A stretch of 64,000 nucleotides of DNA from Cladosporium sp. IMV 00045 (Eukaryota; Ascomycota; Dothideomycetes; Cladosporiales; Cladosporiaceae). The stretch covers positions 1-64,000 of the forward strand of contig MSJI02000492.1 of assembly GCA_001931905.2 (NCBI GenBank), in the 5' to 3' direction. A program made the translations under genes and the position numbers. The first letter of the stretch is position 1. Each line of letters begins with the position of its first letter. The notes beneath the pieces are model-generated. The model had not been told where the DNA came from. It saw only the letters and a list, made by a program, of their open reading frames with translations, and ran no database searches. Below are positions 11,162-22,663 of the stretch, piece by piece.

Positions 11162-11526
11162 GCTTTGGGAAGGTATTTTCACACCGGTGGCGAGGATGGT
11201 AGTTATGGACGATAATAAAAGAACCAAAAGCAAAACAAGGCCAAAGTCGATGCGATATGAGGACGATGATAATGAAACCCACTACCTTCACTTACGATAG
11301 TAGACAAAAGGCAGACAATATGGGGGAAATTCAGAGCGATGAACAAAAAACAAAGCACGGATTTTTGGTATCATTATTTGAAGCAAAAAACGAGAAAAAC
11401 TCCCCCCTTCTCTTGATGAATTGACCGAAAAAAATCACACCCTTCCTCTTCCTCTTACGTCTCTCAATTTCCCATTAAATCAAATCAAATCATACCAAAT
11501 TACCCCTCCCCCCTTCCTTTTCTCAA
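11162..11526. other. Convergent intergenic region
   Basis: The 3' flanks of the GPALPP gene (+) and the MADS-box gene (-) meet here. The sequence is A-rich on the left and pyrimidine-rich on the right. No gene was seen. Confidence 0.5.
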
Positions 11527-13621
11527 TCAACTCCTCGCCCTCTTCACCTCGCCCCCTCCCCCTTCCTCCTCCGCAGCCCTCTTCCTATCCTCCTCCCTCC
11601 ACCCTTGCCCGTTCGCCACAACGGGCGTCTGGAAATTCAGCGGACTCGGCAACATATTACTGTCCCCCGACCGGCTGCCGAAACCCCACTCTGAGTAGAA
11701 AGCGGAGGGGCTGGGGAGAAGCTGGTCGCTCATGAAACGCGAGGGGAGGGCGGACATGGGCGTTTCGATGTTGTTGTTGTTGCCGTTGCTGCTGCTGCTG
11801 TTGGTGTCGCGGTTCGTGGCGTGCGGGTTTGTGCTCATGGGTGGTGCGGGGCGGGCGAAGGGGTTGGGTGGGCCTTGGGCGCCGGCGCTGAGGAGGGTGT
11901 TGGTTGAGGGGGAGGGAGGTGGGAGGACGACGTGTGAGGGCGGCCCTTGCTGTTGTGGGACGCCTCCGGTGGCGGTCTGCGCTTGGGAGGTGCTGGCTGC
12001 GTCGGAGTCGGCGGTGCCAGCTTCGTCGCCCGAGGCTTCGCTGGGGATTTGCACTTTCAGGCGAGGACGTTTCGCGTCGGATTGGGTTGTGCTTGCGCGC
12101 GCGGGTGGACCGACCATGGGTGCGCTTGGTGTGCTGGCAGTCCTTTGAGGTGGCTGAGGTGGTGGCGGAGGTTGGGGTGAACGAGGAGCTGGTCGTGCGG
12201 CAGGTGGTTTAGGAGAAACGCCATTCGCTTTGTCGCGGTTCATAGCAGCAACGTCGATAGAAGCAGGTCGAGGTCCACCATCTTCCAGTTTTATGGGTGG
12301 ATCCGATCGAGGTTCCGTAATCCCTGACGTTCCCCAATGCTGTGCAAGTAATGATCGGCTGTCGTCGATTGGCGTGAATATGCTGTTGTGCTTGGCGTGT
12401 GCAGGAAGTGGTTTGGGTTGTGGAAGAGGCGGACTAGCGAATTGTTGGTGTTGAGGAGGTTGAGGAGATGGACCAGGTGGAGGAGGCGCGTGTTGTTGCT
12501 GTTGTTGAGGTTGTGACGAAGTGATCGAAGGGCGCTGAGAAGGAGGCTGCAGTTGTTCACTCGACGGATCTCTTTGCATTTGACCTGGTGGTGGTTGCTG
12601 AGGTGGATATGCCGGAGGCATGGACTGTCTGCGGTTGTCCTGCATCATAGTTTGCGCCACGCCAGGGTGTTGCGGATGTTGACCCGGGTAGGGTGGAGGG
12701 TAGCTCGCCTGTGGTGGGGGACGCTGCATCTGCGCCTGCGCAGCTGCTTGAGGGTTGTAGAAGGGTTGATTCGGCGCGTAGGCGTAAGTCGGCTGAGGCG
12801 GCGGGCCTTGGGTGTGCTGTGGATGGCCTGGCGGGACGAGGTTGGAGCTGGTGCGACGGAGATGCCCGGGAGGATGTTGTTGAGGATGCTGCATGGGGTG
12901 TTGTGAGGTGCGAGACGAGGGACGCGATATTCCTGGAGGCAATGGTGAAGGTCCACGCTGAAACTGCGGCATGGCACCATTTGGCATTGGAGGTGAGGCT
13001 TGTGGTGTCCCGTGTCTGACGTGTTGGAAAGCTGGATGGTGTTGCATTCCTGGCGGTGGTTGCTGCTGTTGCTGCATCATCTGGTGCGCGTGGTGGTCCG
13101 GTGTGCCTCGCGCGTCTGCAATATCCTCTTCTCCGCCCTCGTCGTCCTCATCGTCGTCTCCGCCTCCCTTGTCCGCGAAGTCCTGAGGACCTTTGTGTTC
13201 GTGCGCACCGCCATACTATGCGCGCAGTCAGTACATGTTCTTGGAAGTGTGTCCTGCATGCCCAGAAAGGGAAATCAAGTGTCGCGCGACACGTACGTAT
13301 TGGAATCTCGCGATGGTGTCGTTGATGTCGCCGGAGGAGTACTCGTAGAGTTTCTTGTTGTGACCGAAGATGATAACGGCGACGTCGACGGAGCAGAGGA
13401 CGGATAGCTCATGCGCCTTCTTGAACAAGCCGCCTTTGCGCTTGAGGAAGGTGACTGACCTGGTGAGGGCGAGTTAGTAATGAGCATGCAGCAGGTAGAT
13501 CGCGCGCGCGACATGGTAGAGGAGAGGATGATGTCGCGAAGGGATTGAAGACATGACAAGAGCAGACATACCTATTGCGGTCGTCCTTGATGGGCTTGAT
13601 CTCGATCTTGCGACGGCCCAT
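11527..13621 (-). CDS. rlmA: MADS-box transcription factor, Rlm1/MEF2 type
   Basis: Three exons: 13621-13572, 13459-13297 and 13215-11527, with introns of 112 and 81 bases; the product has 633 residues. Splicing restores a complete MADS domain at residues 1-60: [17 protein letters not shown] joined to [20 protein letters not shown] and on to [20 protein letters not shown]. The domain is followed by [20 protein letters not shown], characteristic of MEF2-type fungal factors. The remainder is disordered and rich in Gln, Pro and His, as expected for an activation region. In yeasts and aspergilli Rlm1/RlmA is the terminal factor of the cell-wall-integrity MAP kinase pathway (Slt2/MpkA) and activates wall genes. 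The family assignment is firm; targets here are inferred. The first intron contains TTACTAAC as branch site. Confidence 0.93.
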
Positions 13622-13797
13622 TTTGGGCAGGCGGAGTGGAGAGGGTTAGATGTGGCGGGTGGTGTAAATATAGAAATAAAGGGGAGGAGTTGGCTCCTCT
13701 GTGGTGAGAGAGTGAAGAAACGGTCTGGAAGCGGGACTTTGTCTCAAGCGAGTGCTGATAGCAGAAAGGCGAGAAAGGATGCGCCCGGTGGTGGTGG

Positions 13798-13836
<39 letters not shown>

Positions 13837-14906
13837 AGGGAGCGTCTCAGCAGCAGCATCAGCAGAAGCGGAGGATATTCAGCCGCTCGCTCCGATTTTG
13901 CCTTGTCTGTGGGTGGCGATAGGAATGAATGTGTGATACTCGATATAACAGTAGCAGTATGTTCTTCCTCTTCTTCTCTCACTCTCCAGGTAGAATCAAC
14001 GTCATCTGCTGGCTGCTTGCTTTGACTTGGCCGAGGTTTGGGATATTCATAGAAACTCGAGGGAAGGAAAGCGTGTGGATGGGATTAAAATAGTAGCACA
14101 CTTGAACTGCTGCCCTCGCGCTAGCTGCAACCTCCCACATGGCTCCACCGTGATCTTCTTCACAGGGCTGCCATGTGTATACTTGTATATGTACCTAGGT
14201 ATGTATATGTATATCTGTGCTCTTTTGGTGATGTTGGAATGTGATTTTCTTGGTAAAAGGCGACGACTTGATATAACGAATCGTCCAATAATGCTTTTCT
14301 CAGATTTTCGTATATACCTTTCCATCCCAAGAAGAGAAGAGCATACTTTACATGCCTGATGGTAATGTTTCTGTCTGTTGGGAGTCGAGATGCTTGCTAC
14401 TGATCCTCGTCTGGTGGTGTCACGTGATTTTCTAACGCGTCTTCATCAAGTCATCAGGCAATCTCAGGCGCGACAATGCACTTCCGTTTCGTGGGAGCTG
14501 ACGGTATTCGCACGAAGATCCCAGAGATACCTGGATTTATTCCCACACCTTCTCAGCGATAGGCTCGCTTTGCCAGTATACCAGACAGAGCCGACGATAA
14601 GTGCGCAGAGGGTGCAGAGATACTCGTTCAGCAGAAAGACTATCAGTCATTCTTTTCAGGTCTCCAGGGAGACCGACACGTACGCGAAGCCATTCCGCTG
14701 GCAGTGACGCTGCTGTGCGTACTTCTACCCGTTCGTGTGCTTGGTCCCAACCCATGTCTGCTTGGAGCACATCGAGAGGTTCACGCCGGACGTCGCTGGC
14801 TTGCTGCTGCGTGGCAACCTCAAGAAGCCGCGCGACTGGCCAGGTTTTGGCCAGAAGAACACTCGCGAGAAGTGTCTTTTGATTCCATCAATTCCTTCTC
14901 ATCATC
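13622..14906. other. Intergenic region upstream of the MADS-box gene
   Basis: About 1.3 kb between the start of the minus-strand MADS gene and the end of the minus-strand OGG1 gene. It holds the MADS promoter, a GGCA microsatellite (13796-13836) and AT-rich DNA near 14170-14330 with TATGTATATGTATAT strings. Short open frames here show no domain. Confidence 0.45.
13796..13836. repeat. GGCA tetranucleotide microsatellite
   Basis: About ten perfect copies of GGCA in tandem, 175-215 bases upstream of the MADS-box start codon, so probably in its promoter or 5' leader. Copy number is likely variable between strains. Confidence 0.9.
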
Positions 14907-16362
14907 TCACACCTTCCTCGCCCGCTTGCTCCGCCTCACAGTCCCCTCAACGGCCAACACATCCTTCTCCTCCCCATCTTCATCCTCCCTCTTGATGCGC
15001 TTCTCCACAATCTTCTCCTCTTTCTTGACATCCTGCACAACCGGCACTTGCACCTCCTCTCCTCCGTGGTCCTCCTTCTTAACCTCAACATCCTCCTCCT
15101 TCTTCTCCACCTTCGCCACCAACCTCTCACTAAACGCGCGCAAATCCGCCGTGAACAGCACCGAATGCGCCCAACCCGCCTCCTTCCCCCAGAGACTTCT
15201 GAACTTGTCCCCGACAGCGTCATAAGTCGCTTTCGTCAGACTCGAATGCTTCCCCCGACCGAATTTGTAGTCGCGCTGCGCGATCTGCCACACGTGCGTG
15301 TCCACAGGCACCGCCTCGCCCCATCCCAGTCCCATCAGACACACGCAGTCGGCCACTTTGGGGCCCACGCCTTGCAGCGCGATCAGTTCCTCGTGGGCGT
15401 TTCTGTACCCCTCGCGTCCGGAAGCGTGCCACTCCCCTCCATCCCCCGCCTCGTGGCCCAGCACAGGCGCTTCCGGGTTTCGCAGCCCGTCCAGCCAGCC
15501 ATCAGGCTTCTCGACGATCATGCATGCCGTCTGGTAGAGATACCGCGCTCTATACCCGAATCCCAAACCGCGCAGATTGGCTTCCACGCCTTCCTGCGCG
15601 AGGGCTTTGGGTGAGGGGAAGTCGTGGTACGCTTCGCCGTCGAGGTGGCCTAGCAAGGGTCCGTAGTGCACGCACAGCTTGTGCATCATCTGGGAAATGC
15701 GCGCGATGTTGTTGTTGCTGCTGCAGATGAAGCCGACCAGAGCCTCCCACGCGTCCTGGCGCAGGATGCGCACGCCGGTGAATTTGGGCGCTTTTTTGGC
15801 GAAGTTCGAGTCCGCAGCGGACCATTGCGCGTAGAGGGAGGTTAGGTTGGGAGTGAGGTTTAGGTAGTGCTGGACGAGTGCGAGTGTGTCGTCGTTGGAG
15901 TCATTGTCATCTTGGTTTTCTTTCTTGATTGTGTCTGGCTCTGCTGCCGCGTCTGCCACTTCGGCGCCAGCGACGGAGGGCGCGTGTGATGCTGGAGGGG
16001 TTGGTAGTGGAGGTGGTTGTGATTGAACACTCTTCCCGCCAGGCCTTACGGCGCGATAGTAGAGATATTCAGGGTCTTGGTGGAGGGAGAGGATGCGGCT
16101 GTGTAGGCTCATAGACCAGACGTCTGCGTCGTTCTTGCGCCATCTGCGAATGTGCTATGTCAGCTACGCTTCTCCAGAGTATGTGCTTGGTCTCGGCATG
16201 TGCGTGCGTAATTGCTAGGTAGGCATGTGTAGATCGTCTTGCGAGAGAACAAAAGAAAGTTTTGTGTTTTCCATACCGGAAGGATTGGCCGCATCGCAGG
16301 GTGGTGTTGATGCAGAGTTCTGACAGGGAGGCCGGGATCTTCTGCCATTCCGCGACACCCAT
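14907..16362 (-). CDS. ogg1: 8-oxoguanine DNA glycosylase/AP lyase (OGG1)
   Basis: Two exons: 16362-16277 and 16143-14907, with a 133-base intron; the protein has 440 residues. OGG1 removes 8-oxoguanine opposite cytosine and nicks the abasic site, in nucleus and mitochondria. Splicing joins LCINTTLRCGQSF to RWRKNDADVWSM, the conserved N-terminal part of the fold. The helix-hairpin-helix segment reads LIALQGVGPKVADCVCLMGL, with catalytic lysine at about K291, and the catalytic aspartate follows at about D310 in VPVDTHVWQIAQRDY; the 19-residue spacing equals that of human OGG1 (K249/D268). An acidic insert (about residues 70-115) sits after the N-terminal strand region, and the C-terminal about 90 residues form a charged K/E-rich tail ending in SKRARKV, a possible nuclear localisation signal. 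Divergent from the MFS gene at 17890. Confidence 0.94.
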
Positions 16363-17889
16363 GATTCGTAAGAGCCTTGGTTTGCGAGTGCGAGAGACAG
16401 TCGGAAGAGTCGGGATAGTCGGTTGGGTCAGAGCATGTGGTACGTAGGTGGAGGTGGAGGTTGCTGGTAGAGCTGGTGCTGGTGACGATGCTGGTGCTGC
16501 TAATGGTGCTGCTCTCGGCTTTCTCCACGCCGACTCTCAGACCGTCGGCACTCACTCCTACTGCAAGAGGGTCAATGCGGTAGTCGGTATCGCGGAAGAA
16601 GGACACGAGAAGCTGGGAATCACATGTCGCACTGATCTCTCAGGGGTGGGTGTGGTCGATTATGATTTTAGGCTTTGCATAGATTGGACGGCTCCGGAAA
16701 GCTTGGTGCGTCGATCTCTCCGACTTGCATTTCAGCCATCGACGTTGCTTGGTTGCCTCACCCTCAACACAAACAACAATCAAGCATCGGGATAAGAAAA
16801 GCATGACATGGCACGGTCTTTCAGCCGCACGCCCTGAAATGCAATGCGAGATGCTTATCTCGTCCTTGTTCAGTCATCATCACCTCCATCACCGGGTGTG
16901 AGGGCAGCCGCCGACACTTTCCACACGCCTCTCAACCCTCCCCTGAGCCGATCCGGCTCATACCACAGGTACTCGAAAGACTGATGAGAGAAGAGTGAGA
17001 CATCTGGTTAGAGCATTTCTGGACCAAATCACCACATCTCTTCGAGCACGGTATGATGGTCTTGCCAAGGGTGTCAGAGCAAATCTGCGTGTCATCGCGG
17101 CTCGTCCCAACTTGCCTGGCGACACCACTTCCAGCACGACTTGCCTGACATCTCCGTTTCACCATCCTACATCAACCGAGACATACGTGCATTTGCATCC
17201 ACACTTGCATCCTCCCCTCCCCCCCTAGTCAGGAACGTGATCGCCACATTGGGCCCCATTCGTCGATCCCCCGAGGAACCGCACCACAGGTACGCTGCTA
17301 AAGATCTCCTCGGGACGATAACTCACGTCCACCGTCCACATCCACTCCCAAAGAAATCACAGCACAGCTCCCGACCGCGCGCGTCCCCCCTCGTGCCTTG
17401 CATGGCCTTACATGGCAGGGTGCAACCTTATCCTCTCGCGCCGCTGCTACCAGTCCTTTCATGCTGAGCTGCCCATTCCGGGAAGGTTTTTGCTCAGATC
17501 AATAATAATACGACGTGCAGCAGCACCAGCAGCGTGTGCGTGTTGAGGTATGATTGACCGACACGTCGGGCAGGACGGCGTCCGACATTGTAAGTTTATA
17601 AGTGCTCTTTCTTTCAGTGTATTTCCGGCAACAGAACGGACAACTCGGCATCGAGTCGACACTGCCCGTGGGATTCACCGTCTGCGAGTATACATACATG
17701 CATACCTACATGTATGGCTGAGACAATCGTTTTTCTCTGTCTCTCCCGAGCACTGTTCCTCCCAATCCACTTTCTCTACCCGTAGCACATCTCCCTACTA
17801 TCAACGTCTTTGATCGTCTTGTCGACTTGGCATCGCATGAGAAATCCAACGGGCATTATCTATTGTCATATAGCTAGTTGGCCACCGCC
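16363..17889. other. Divergent intergenic region, OGG1 / MFS transporter
   Basis: About 1.5 kb between outward-facing genes. It includes the OGG1 promoter on the left and a long pyrimidine-rich promoter or leader on the right (CTCCCCTCCCCCCC near 17210-17228; ACATGCATACCTACATGTATG near 17695-17715). Small open frames on both strands at 16.4-16.8 kb lack an ATG start or domain similarity and are not called. Confidence 0.45.
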
Positions 17890-19857
17890 ATGGCCAATTC
17901 CAAGCGCTCTTCATCCCACTCAAATATGGATACCACCGCCAATCCTTCAACAGCTCACAGTCTCCGCGAGTCAAAGAGCGTTGACGTGATTGAAGCTGCT
18001 TCCAGATTCCTCAGCGAAAACAGCAACAAGCCTTATAGGTCATCGTCGCCGTCGGCCAGGACGGACGACACTTACGCCGCATCGACGAGAGGACAGACTC
18101 CGGCTCAGAGGTCGAAAGTCGCCCTCATCCCGCCTGCTCGCGTTCCCAAGCCGACATACGCCGCCAACGAACATGAAGTCCCGGACGAGTGGCGGGAAGC
18201 CTTGAAGAACTCCCGCATAACTGTCTGGGATGGCTACGCTCTGGCTCGAAATAATGACACAGGCGAGTTCCGTCTAGTCGAGAAAGACAGGAAGACTCCC
18301 GACGATCAAAGTCCGATCTCACCAGACAGTATCACCGAGAAGGGGTTCAACGTGAAGTATCCTCTATCTCTGTCAAACAGTGATGAACCAACACCACCTT
18401 CATCATCCAATGGCAGTCCACCGCCTCCAGAGATTCGCATGTCAAAGCTACACGAACTCGTCTTCGTCATGAACGTCTGTCTGGCCCAGTTTCTCTCTCT
18501 TGGTGGATTGTCCCAAACCATCGCACCCGGCTTCATCATCGGAACTAGCCTGGGTGCCGATTTCGCAAAGCTCAGCCTGGCCACCGCGGCTTATGGCATG
18601 GCTCTGGGCACGCTCATCCTACCAGCCGGCCGGTTGGGAGACATATTCGGCCACAAACGTATCTTCATCATCGGCTGGCTGTGGTTTGCAGTATGGTCTC
18701 TCTTCTGCGGCTTCAGCGATTACCGCGGGTACACGATGCTCGTTGCCGGTCGAGCCATGCAGGGTATCGGACCTGCCCTCCTGGTCCCGAACGGGATCGC
18801 GCTCATCGGTCGAACGTTCCCCCTCGGTCTCAAGCGCAACTTCTCCATCTCCTGCTTCGGCGGCATGGGTCCCGTAGGCATGGTCGTTGGCTCGTCCTTC
18901 TCCGCCCTCTGCGCGGAAAATGGCTGGTGGCAGTGGTCCTTCTGGGCCCTGTCCATCACCTGCGTGCTCATCAGCCTGATCAGCTACCTCATCTGCCCCG
19001 CCGACACCCACACTCCACCTCTCACTTCCTCATCCTCCCCCAAACCCAAATGGTGGATCAAATTCGACCTCTACGGCGCCCTCTCCGGCATCGCCGGCCT
19101 GATCATGGTCAACTTCGCTTTCAACCAAGCCCCCATCGTCGGCTGGCACCTGTCCTACATCCCCTTCGTCCTCGTCCTCGGCCTCATCTCCCTCGCGGCT
19201 TTCATCTACATCGAGCTCCGCGTCGCCACAAACCCCCTCATCCCCCTCAAAGGCCTCACGCGCGAAGCCGCTTTCGTCCTCGCCTGCATCGCCGCCGGCT
19301 GGGGCTCGCACGGCATCTGGGTCGTGGGCTACTTCGTCTTCCAAACCCGCTTCCGCCACCTCACGCCCCTCACCGCCGTCGCGGAGAAAGTCCCCGTCGC
19401 GCCCATCGGGCTCGCCTGCGCCATGGCGGTCGCTTTCGTCCTGCGCCGCGTCAGAGTCGCCTGGGTCATGTTCGCCGCCATGCTGGCGTTTCTGGTCGGG
19501 ACGCTCTTCCTCGTCACCGCGCCCGTGGGGCAGACTTACTGGGCGAACACGTTTCTCAGCGTCATCATCATGCCTCTTGCGATGAACTGGTCTTACCCCG
19601 CGGGCTCGGTGTTGATGTCTAACGCTGTGCCGAGGGAGAATCAGGGCATCGCGGCCAGTTTGATTAGTACGATGGTCAATTATAGTATTAGTCTGGGACT
19701 CGGCATGGCGGGTTCGGTGGAGAGGTACGTGGGCGATAAGGAGGGGCCGTTGGAGGCGTGGAGGGCGGGTTTGTGGTTTGGTGTCGCGTTGGATGCGGTT
19801 GGGGTGGTGGTTTGTGGGTATTTTGTTTGGAGGTCCAGGCCGGGGAGGACGAAGTAG
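17890..19857 (+). CDS. MFS transporter, DHA2 (ATR1-like) family
   Basis: Single-exon gene of 655 residues. A cytosolic N-terminal region of about 185 residues (Ser-rich, with a conserved-looking DEWREALKNSRITVWDGYAL segment) precedes a 14-helix MFS core. Core signatures include PAGRLGDIFGHKRIFIIGWL (MFS motif A between helices 2 and 3) and GRAMQGIGPALLVPNGIALI (helix 4). The overall pattern resembles the ATR1/aminotriazole-resistance branch of drug:H+ antiporters and low-affinity ammonium exporters. The open frame starts at a TTG 12 bases upstream, but the ATG at 17890 lies in GCCACCGCCATGG, a near-ideal initiation context, so it was chosen. Substrate cannot be read from sequence. Third positions are strongly C-biased in the helical core (19000-19600). 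Confidence 0.85.
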   Translation: MANSKRSSSHSNMDTTANPSTAHSLRESKSVDVIEAASRFLSENSNKPYRSSSPSARTDDTYAASTRGQTPAQRSKVALIPPARVPKPTYAANEHEVPDEWREALKNSRITVWDGYALARNNDTGEFRLVEKDRKTPDDQSPISPDSITEKGFNVKYPLSLSNSDEPTPPSSSNGSPPPPEIRMSKLHELVFVMNVCLAQFLSLGGLSQTIAPGFIIGTSLGADFAKLSLATAAYGMALGTLILPAGRLGDIFGHKRIFIIGWLWFAVWSLFCGFSDYRGYTMLVAGRAMQGIGPALLVPNGIALIGRTFPLGLKRNFSISCFGGMGPVGMVVGSSFSALCAENGWWQWSFWALSITCVLISLISYLICPADTHTPPLTSSSSPKPKWWIKFDLYGALSGIAGLIMVNFAFNQAPIVGWHLSYIPFVLVLGLISLAAFIYIELRVATNPLIPLKGLTREAAFVLACIAAGWGSHGIWVVGYFVFQTRFRHLTPLTAVAEKVPVAPIGLACAMAVAFVLRRVRVAWVMFAAMLAFLVGTLFLVTAPVGQTYWANTFLSVIIMPLAMNWSYPAGSVLMSNAVPRENQGIAASLISTMVNYSISLGLGMAGSVERYVGDKEGPLEAWRAGLWFGVALDAVGVVVCGYFVWRSRPGRTK

Positions 19858-20632
19858 GGTCTTTCTCTCTGGTTCTTGGAAGGGTTGGGAGAGAAGAATG
19901 ACCTGGTACTTCGTGACGACTTTTCCGTTTATCTAATCCTCTTGTTCTTTATCTCTTCTTTCACGGCCATGATATACACGAATCCGAAAATGAATCTAGC
20001 TTCGACTTATTGTTTCTTTCAAAAGTGCCTTGAGTGCTTGCTTTCATCATCGTCCTCTGCCACTGTGTTTGGTTCACAACTTCCGGAGAGAAACCGCCAT
20101 CCATCGCAAGACCCCAATTATAGATAATAAATGTCATAAAGTGGAGCATGAGGGAGGAACACCTCGAAACCAGTCAACGAAGCCTGGAAAGCTACAAGAG
20201 GCGACTCTCCCGCCCAGTTTTCTATTGGATCTCAAAAGCACCTGCTCATTCTCTCATTAGATATCTGGTATTTTTCATGCCAGATGGCCCGAACCGATAA
20301 AGTAAATCTATCTTACCAAATGGTCCTTGTTTCTCATCATCTCTGTCATCGATAAATCGTCGTACGCGCAACCTCCTATCAGAGTTGTGAGATGGAATAC
20401 TAGCAGCTGACTTTTCGAGAAACCTCGCATTCTTTGAGTCTTGCAATTTACCTTCTTTTTCTTTCTATACACACGCTCTTCCCACAAACGCCTTCGCTCG
20501 GAAACAGAAAGGAGAAATGCTCTCGCGAGGAGTCTTCTTGAAACAGAAAAGGACCACCAGAAGAGAAGATTCGCCGACCATATCATCATCAACCACCAAA
20601 CCCGTTCATGCCCTCATCCATCATAATAAATT
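19858..20632. other. Convergent intergenic region between two MFS genes
   Basis: The 3' flanks of the two transporter genes meet here. The sequence is AT-rich with short open frames only; no gene, RNA or repeat was recognised. Confidence 0.5.
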
Positions 20633-22663
20633 TCACCTCCCCACACTCCTCTCCTCATCCCTCCCATTCCCATGCTCATCACCCTCACCCTCCCCGTCCT
20701 TCACCCCATCCGCCTCCAACTCCGCCCCTCTAATACCCAAACTGGCCAAAAACCCCACGAACGAAATCCCGCCAAAAATCCCAAAAGCCAACAACTCGCC
20801 CTTAAACTGCACCTTCGTCGCAGCAGTAAACAACCCTCCACTAATGAACGGCCCCACCGCCCTCCCCGCCGCGCTGAGCGTTTGCGCCAGCCCGTTCAGC
20901 GTCCCCAGCACGGCGTGCGACGGCGCCGAGTTCGTGATCAGCAAAAGAGCGGACGTCAGGCCTCCCACGGCCGCGACGGTTTTGATGATGAGAACGCCGC
21001 CCAGCTCGGTCCAGAGCCAGACGCGGCCGACCGTCGTGGTCGGTCCGTTCGTCCCGCCGTGCGAGCCGTCTTTGTACCCCACCCAGGGGATGAGGAGGAA
21101 GGCGACGACGAAGCCTGCAAGTCCTGCGCGGTAGGTGGCTTTGTTCCCGGCTTTTTCGCGCAGGCGGCCGAAAATGCCGATTTGGAAGACGATGGTGATC
21201 ACGCCGGCGAAGGCGAGGGAGATGCCGATTTCTTCCGGGTTGAGGTCGCGGCCGGTCGGGGGTGGGGCTTGGGCGAAGATCGGGTAGAGGCTGTTGAAGG
21301 AGATGTTGGCTAGTTGGAAGATGAGGAAGGTCAAGAGGAGGAGGATCGTGTCGCGGTTGAGAACTTCGCGGGCGAGGAGGCGGTTGGAGCTGTTGTTGGA
21401 GGAGGTGAAGAAGGCGGGTATGGAGGCGATGGAAGCGGTGTCTTCGTCGGAGTAGGAGTCTTCGGAGTCGTTTTCGTCTGTTTCTTGGGAGATGGCGCCG
21501 TATTGTTGCTGCTGTTGCTGCTGCTTTTGCTTTCTGCGCATCGCGCTGCGTCGTAGATATGTTGGTCGTCGCGAGCTGGTGAACTGCCAAATCCAGGTGA
21601 AGAGCGTGCCGATACGCTTGCTCAAGGGCGGCATATCTCTCGCTTCGTCCAGAGATTCTTCAAGGAAGAAAATCGTCAAAATGCCATCGATCGCCAGCAC
21701 CGCCGCTGACAGCAAATTCGGGCCCAAGTAAGGGTACGGGTTTTCCTTCTGAGTGAACGGGATATTCTTGAACACCAGCAACCCACCCACAATAGGTCCC
21801 GTAATACCACCAAGCCCATAGATGACCGGCAAGTAAGTGAACGCGCGACTCTGATTCGAGCGATCCGTAATCTCCCCCAAACACGTACTGATCACGCCCT
21901 GATTTCCGTTGACCAGACCCATCATCGCCTGCACCAGCACCGCCTGCCACAGCGTGCGACAGAAACCAAACGCGACGAAACACACCGCCGTCAAAAACGT
22001 CCCGAGCAGCACGATCGGCTTCCTCCCCACCCGATCCGACAGCAGACCCCATGCGAAATTCGTCGCGAACTGCGCCAGCGCGAACGAACTCGCGATCAGT
22101 CCCACGTACAATCCTACCTGCCCTTCCTCCACTTCTGGGAACGTGCTCGCCATCTCTGGCAGGTAGGGACTTATGCTGTTCAGCGCCGTCTGCTCTGCCA
22201 GTGCTATCACGGCCAGGATCACCAGCTGCTTGCGAGGTAAGGGTGTTTCGTGGTGTTCGTCGTCTGATTCGTCCTCGCTGTCGTGGTGACGTTCCTCAGA
22301 GTCGCGACTTGACACCGATTGTGGTGGAGAGTGTAGACCAGTCGAGCGGTCGGGTCCTTTGTTATTCCCATCTTGCTTCAGCGGTTCGCCCGACAGTCGC
22401 TTGCCCAGACTGCTGCGCCGCTGTCGTATTGAGCCGTTGTTCGAGAGTTCATCCTGTTTCAGGCGCTCTTTTGAAGATCTGTTGCCCACGTTGCGCGGCG
22501 GGGCGGCGGGGAAAGTGTGGTATTTGAAGGTCGAGGACTGGCGTTGCAAGAGAGTTGGTTTGGCATCGGGGTGGATTTGTGATTGCTGCTTGATTGAAGA
22601 CGCCCGTGGCGCTACTAAGGGCCTGATCTCATCGTCGGCGTCGTCGTTTGAGTTTTGTGGCAT
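20633..22663 (-). CDS. MFS transporter, DHA1-type
   Basis: Single-exon gene of 676 residues. A cytosolic N-terminus of about 150 residues, Ser/Asp/His-rich, leads to a 12-helix MFS core. Diagnostic segments are LLSDRVGRKPIVLLGTFLTA (motif A) and LPVIYGLGGITGPIVGGLLV (helix 5 antiporter motif). A large central cytosolic loop contains a glutamine run (KQKQQQQQQQ) and an acidic DSEDSYSDEDT patch, placing the two six-helix halves on either side. The set of motifs matches the fungal DHA1 branch that includes S. cerevisiae YCR023C and plant ZIF-like transporters. Substrate is unknown. A TATATA element lies about 97 bases before the ATG. The start is the first ATG in frame. Confidence 0.85.
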   Translation of the reverse strand: MPQNSNDDADDEIRPLVAPRASSIKQQSQIHPDAKPTLLQRQSSTFKYHTFPAAPPRNVGNRSSKERLKQDELSNNGSIRQRRSSLGKRLSGEPLKQDGNNKGPDRSTGLHSPPQSVSSRDSEERHHDSEDESDDEHHETPLPRKQLVILAVIALAEQTALNSISPYLPEMASTFPEVEEGQVGLYVGLIASSFALAQFATNFAWGLLSDRVGRKPIVLLGTFLTAVCFVAFGFCRTLWQAVLVQAMMGLVNGNQGVISTCLGEITDRSNQSRAFTYLPVIYGLGGITGPIVGGLLVFKNIPFTQKENPYPYLGPNLLSAAVLAIDGILTIFFLEESLDEARDMPPLSKRIGTLFTWIWQFTSSRRPTYLRRSAMRRKQKQQQQQQQYGAISQETDENDSEDSYSDEDTASIASIPAFFTSSNNSSNRLLAREVLNRDTILLLLTFLIFQLANISFNSLYPIFAQAPPPTGRDLNPEEIGISLAFAGVITIVFQIGIFGRLREKAGNKATYRAGLAGFVVAFLLIPWVGYKDGSHGGTNGPTTTVGRVWLWTELGGVLIIKTVAAVGGLTSALLLITNSAPSHAVLGTLNGLAQTLSAAGRAVGPFISGGLFTAATKVQFKGELLAFGIFGGISFVGFLASLGIRGAELEADGVKDGEGEGDEHGNGRDEERSVGR

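Noticed and set aside
16160..16795. Open frames on both strands just upstream of OGG1
   Set aside because: The minus frame starts at GTG and overlaps the OGG1 first exon and intron; the plus frame is antisense to it. Neither has a domain.
17878..17889. Upstream TTG start for the DHA2 MFS gene
   Set aside because: Nuclear fungal genes rarely start at TTG and the ATG at 17890 has an excellent context; the same reasoning was applied to VPS8, the glycosyltransferase and the DUF2985 gene.
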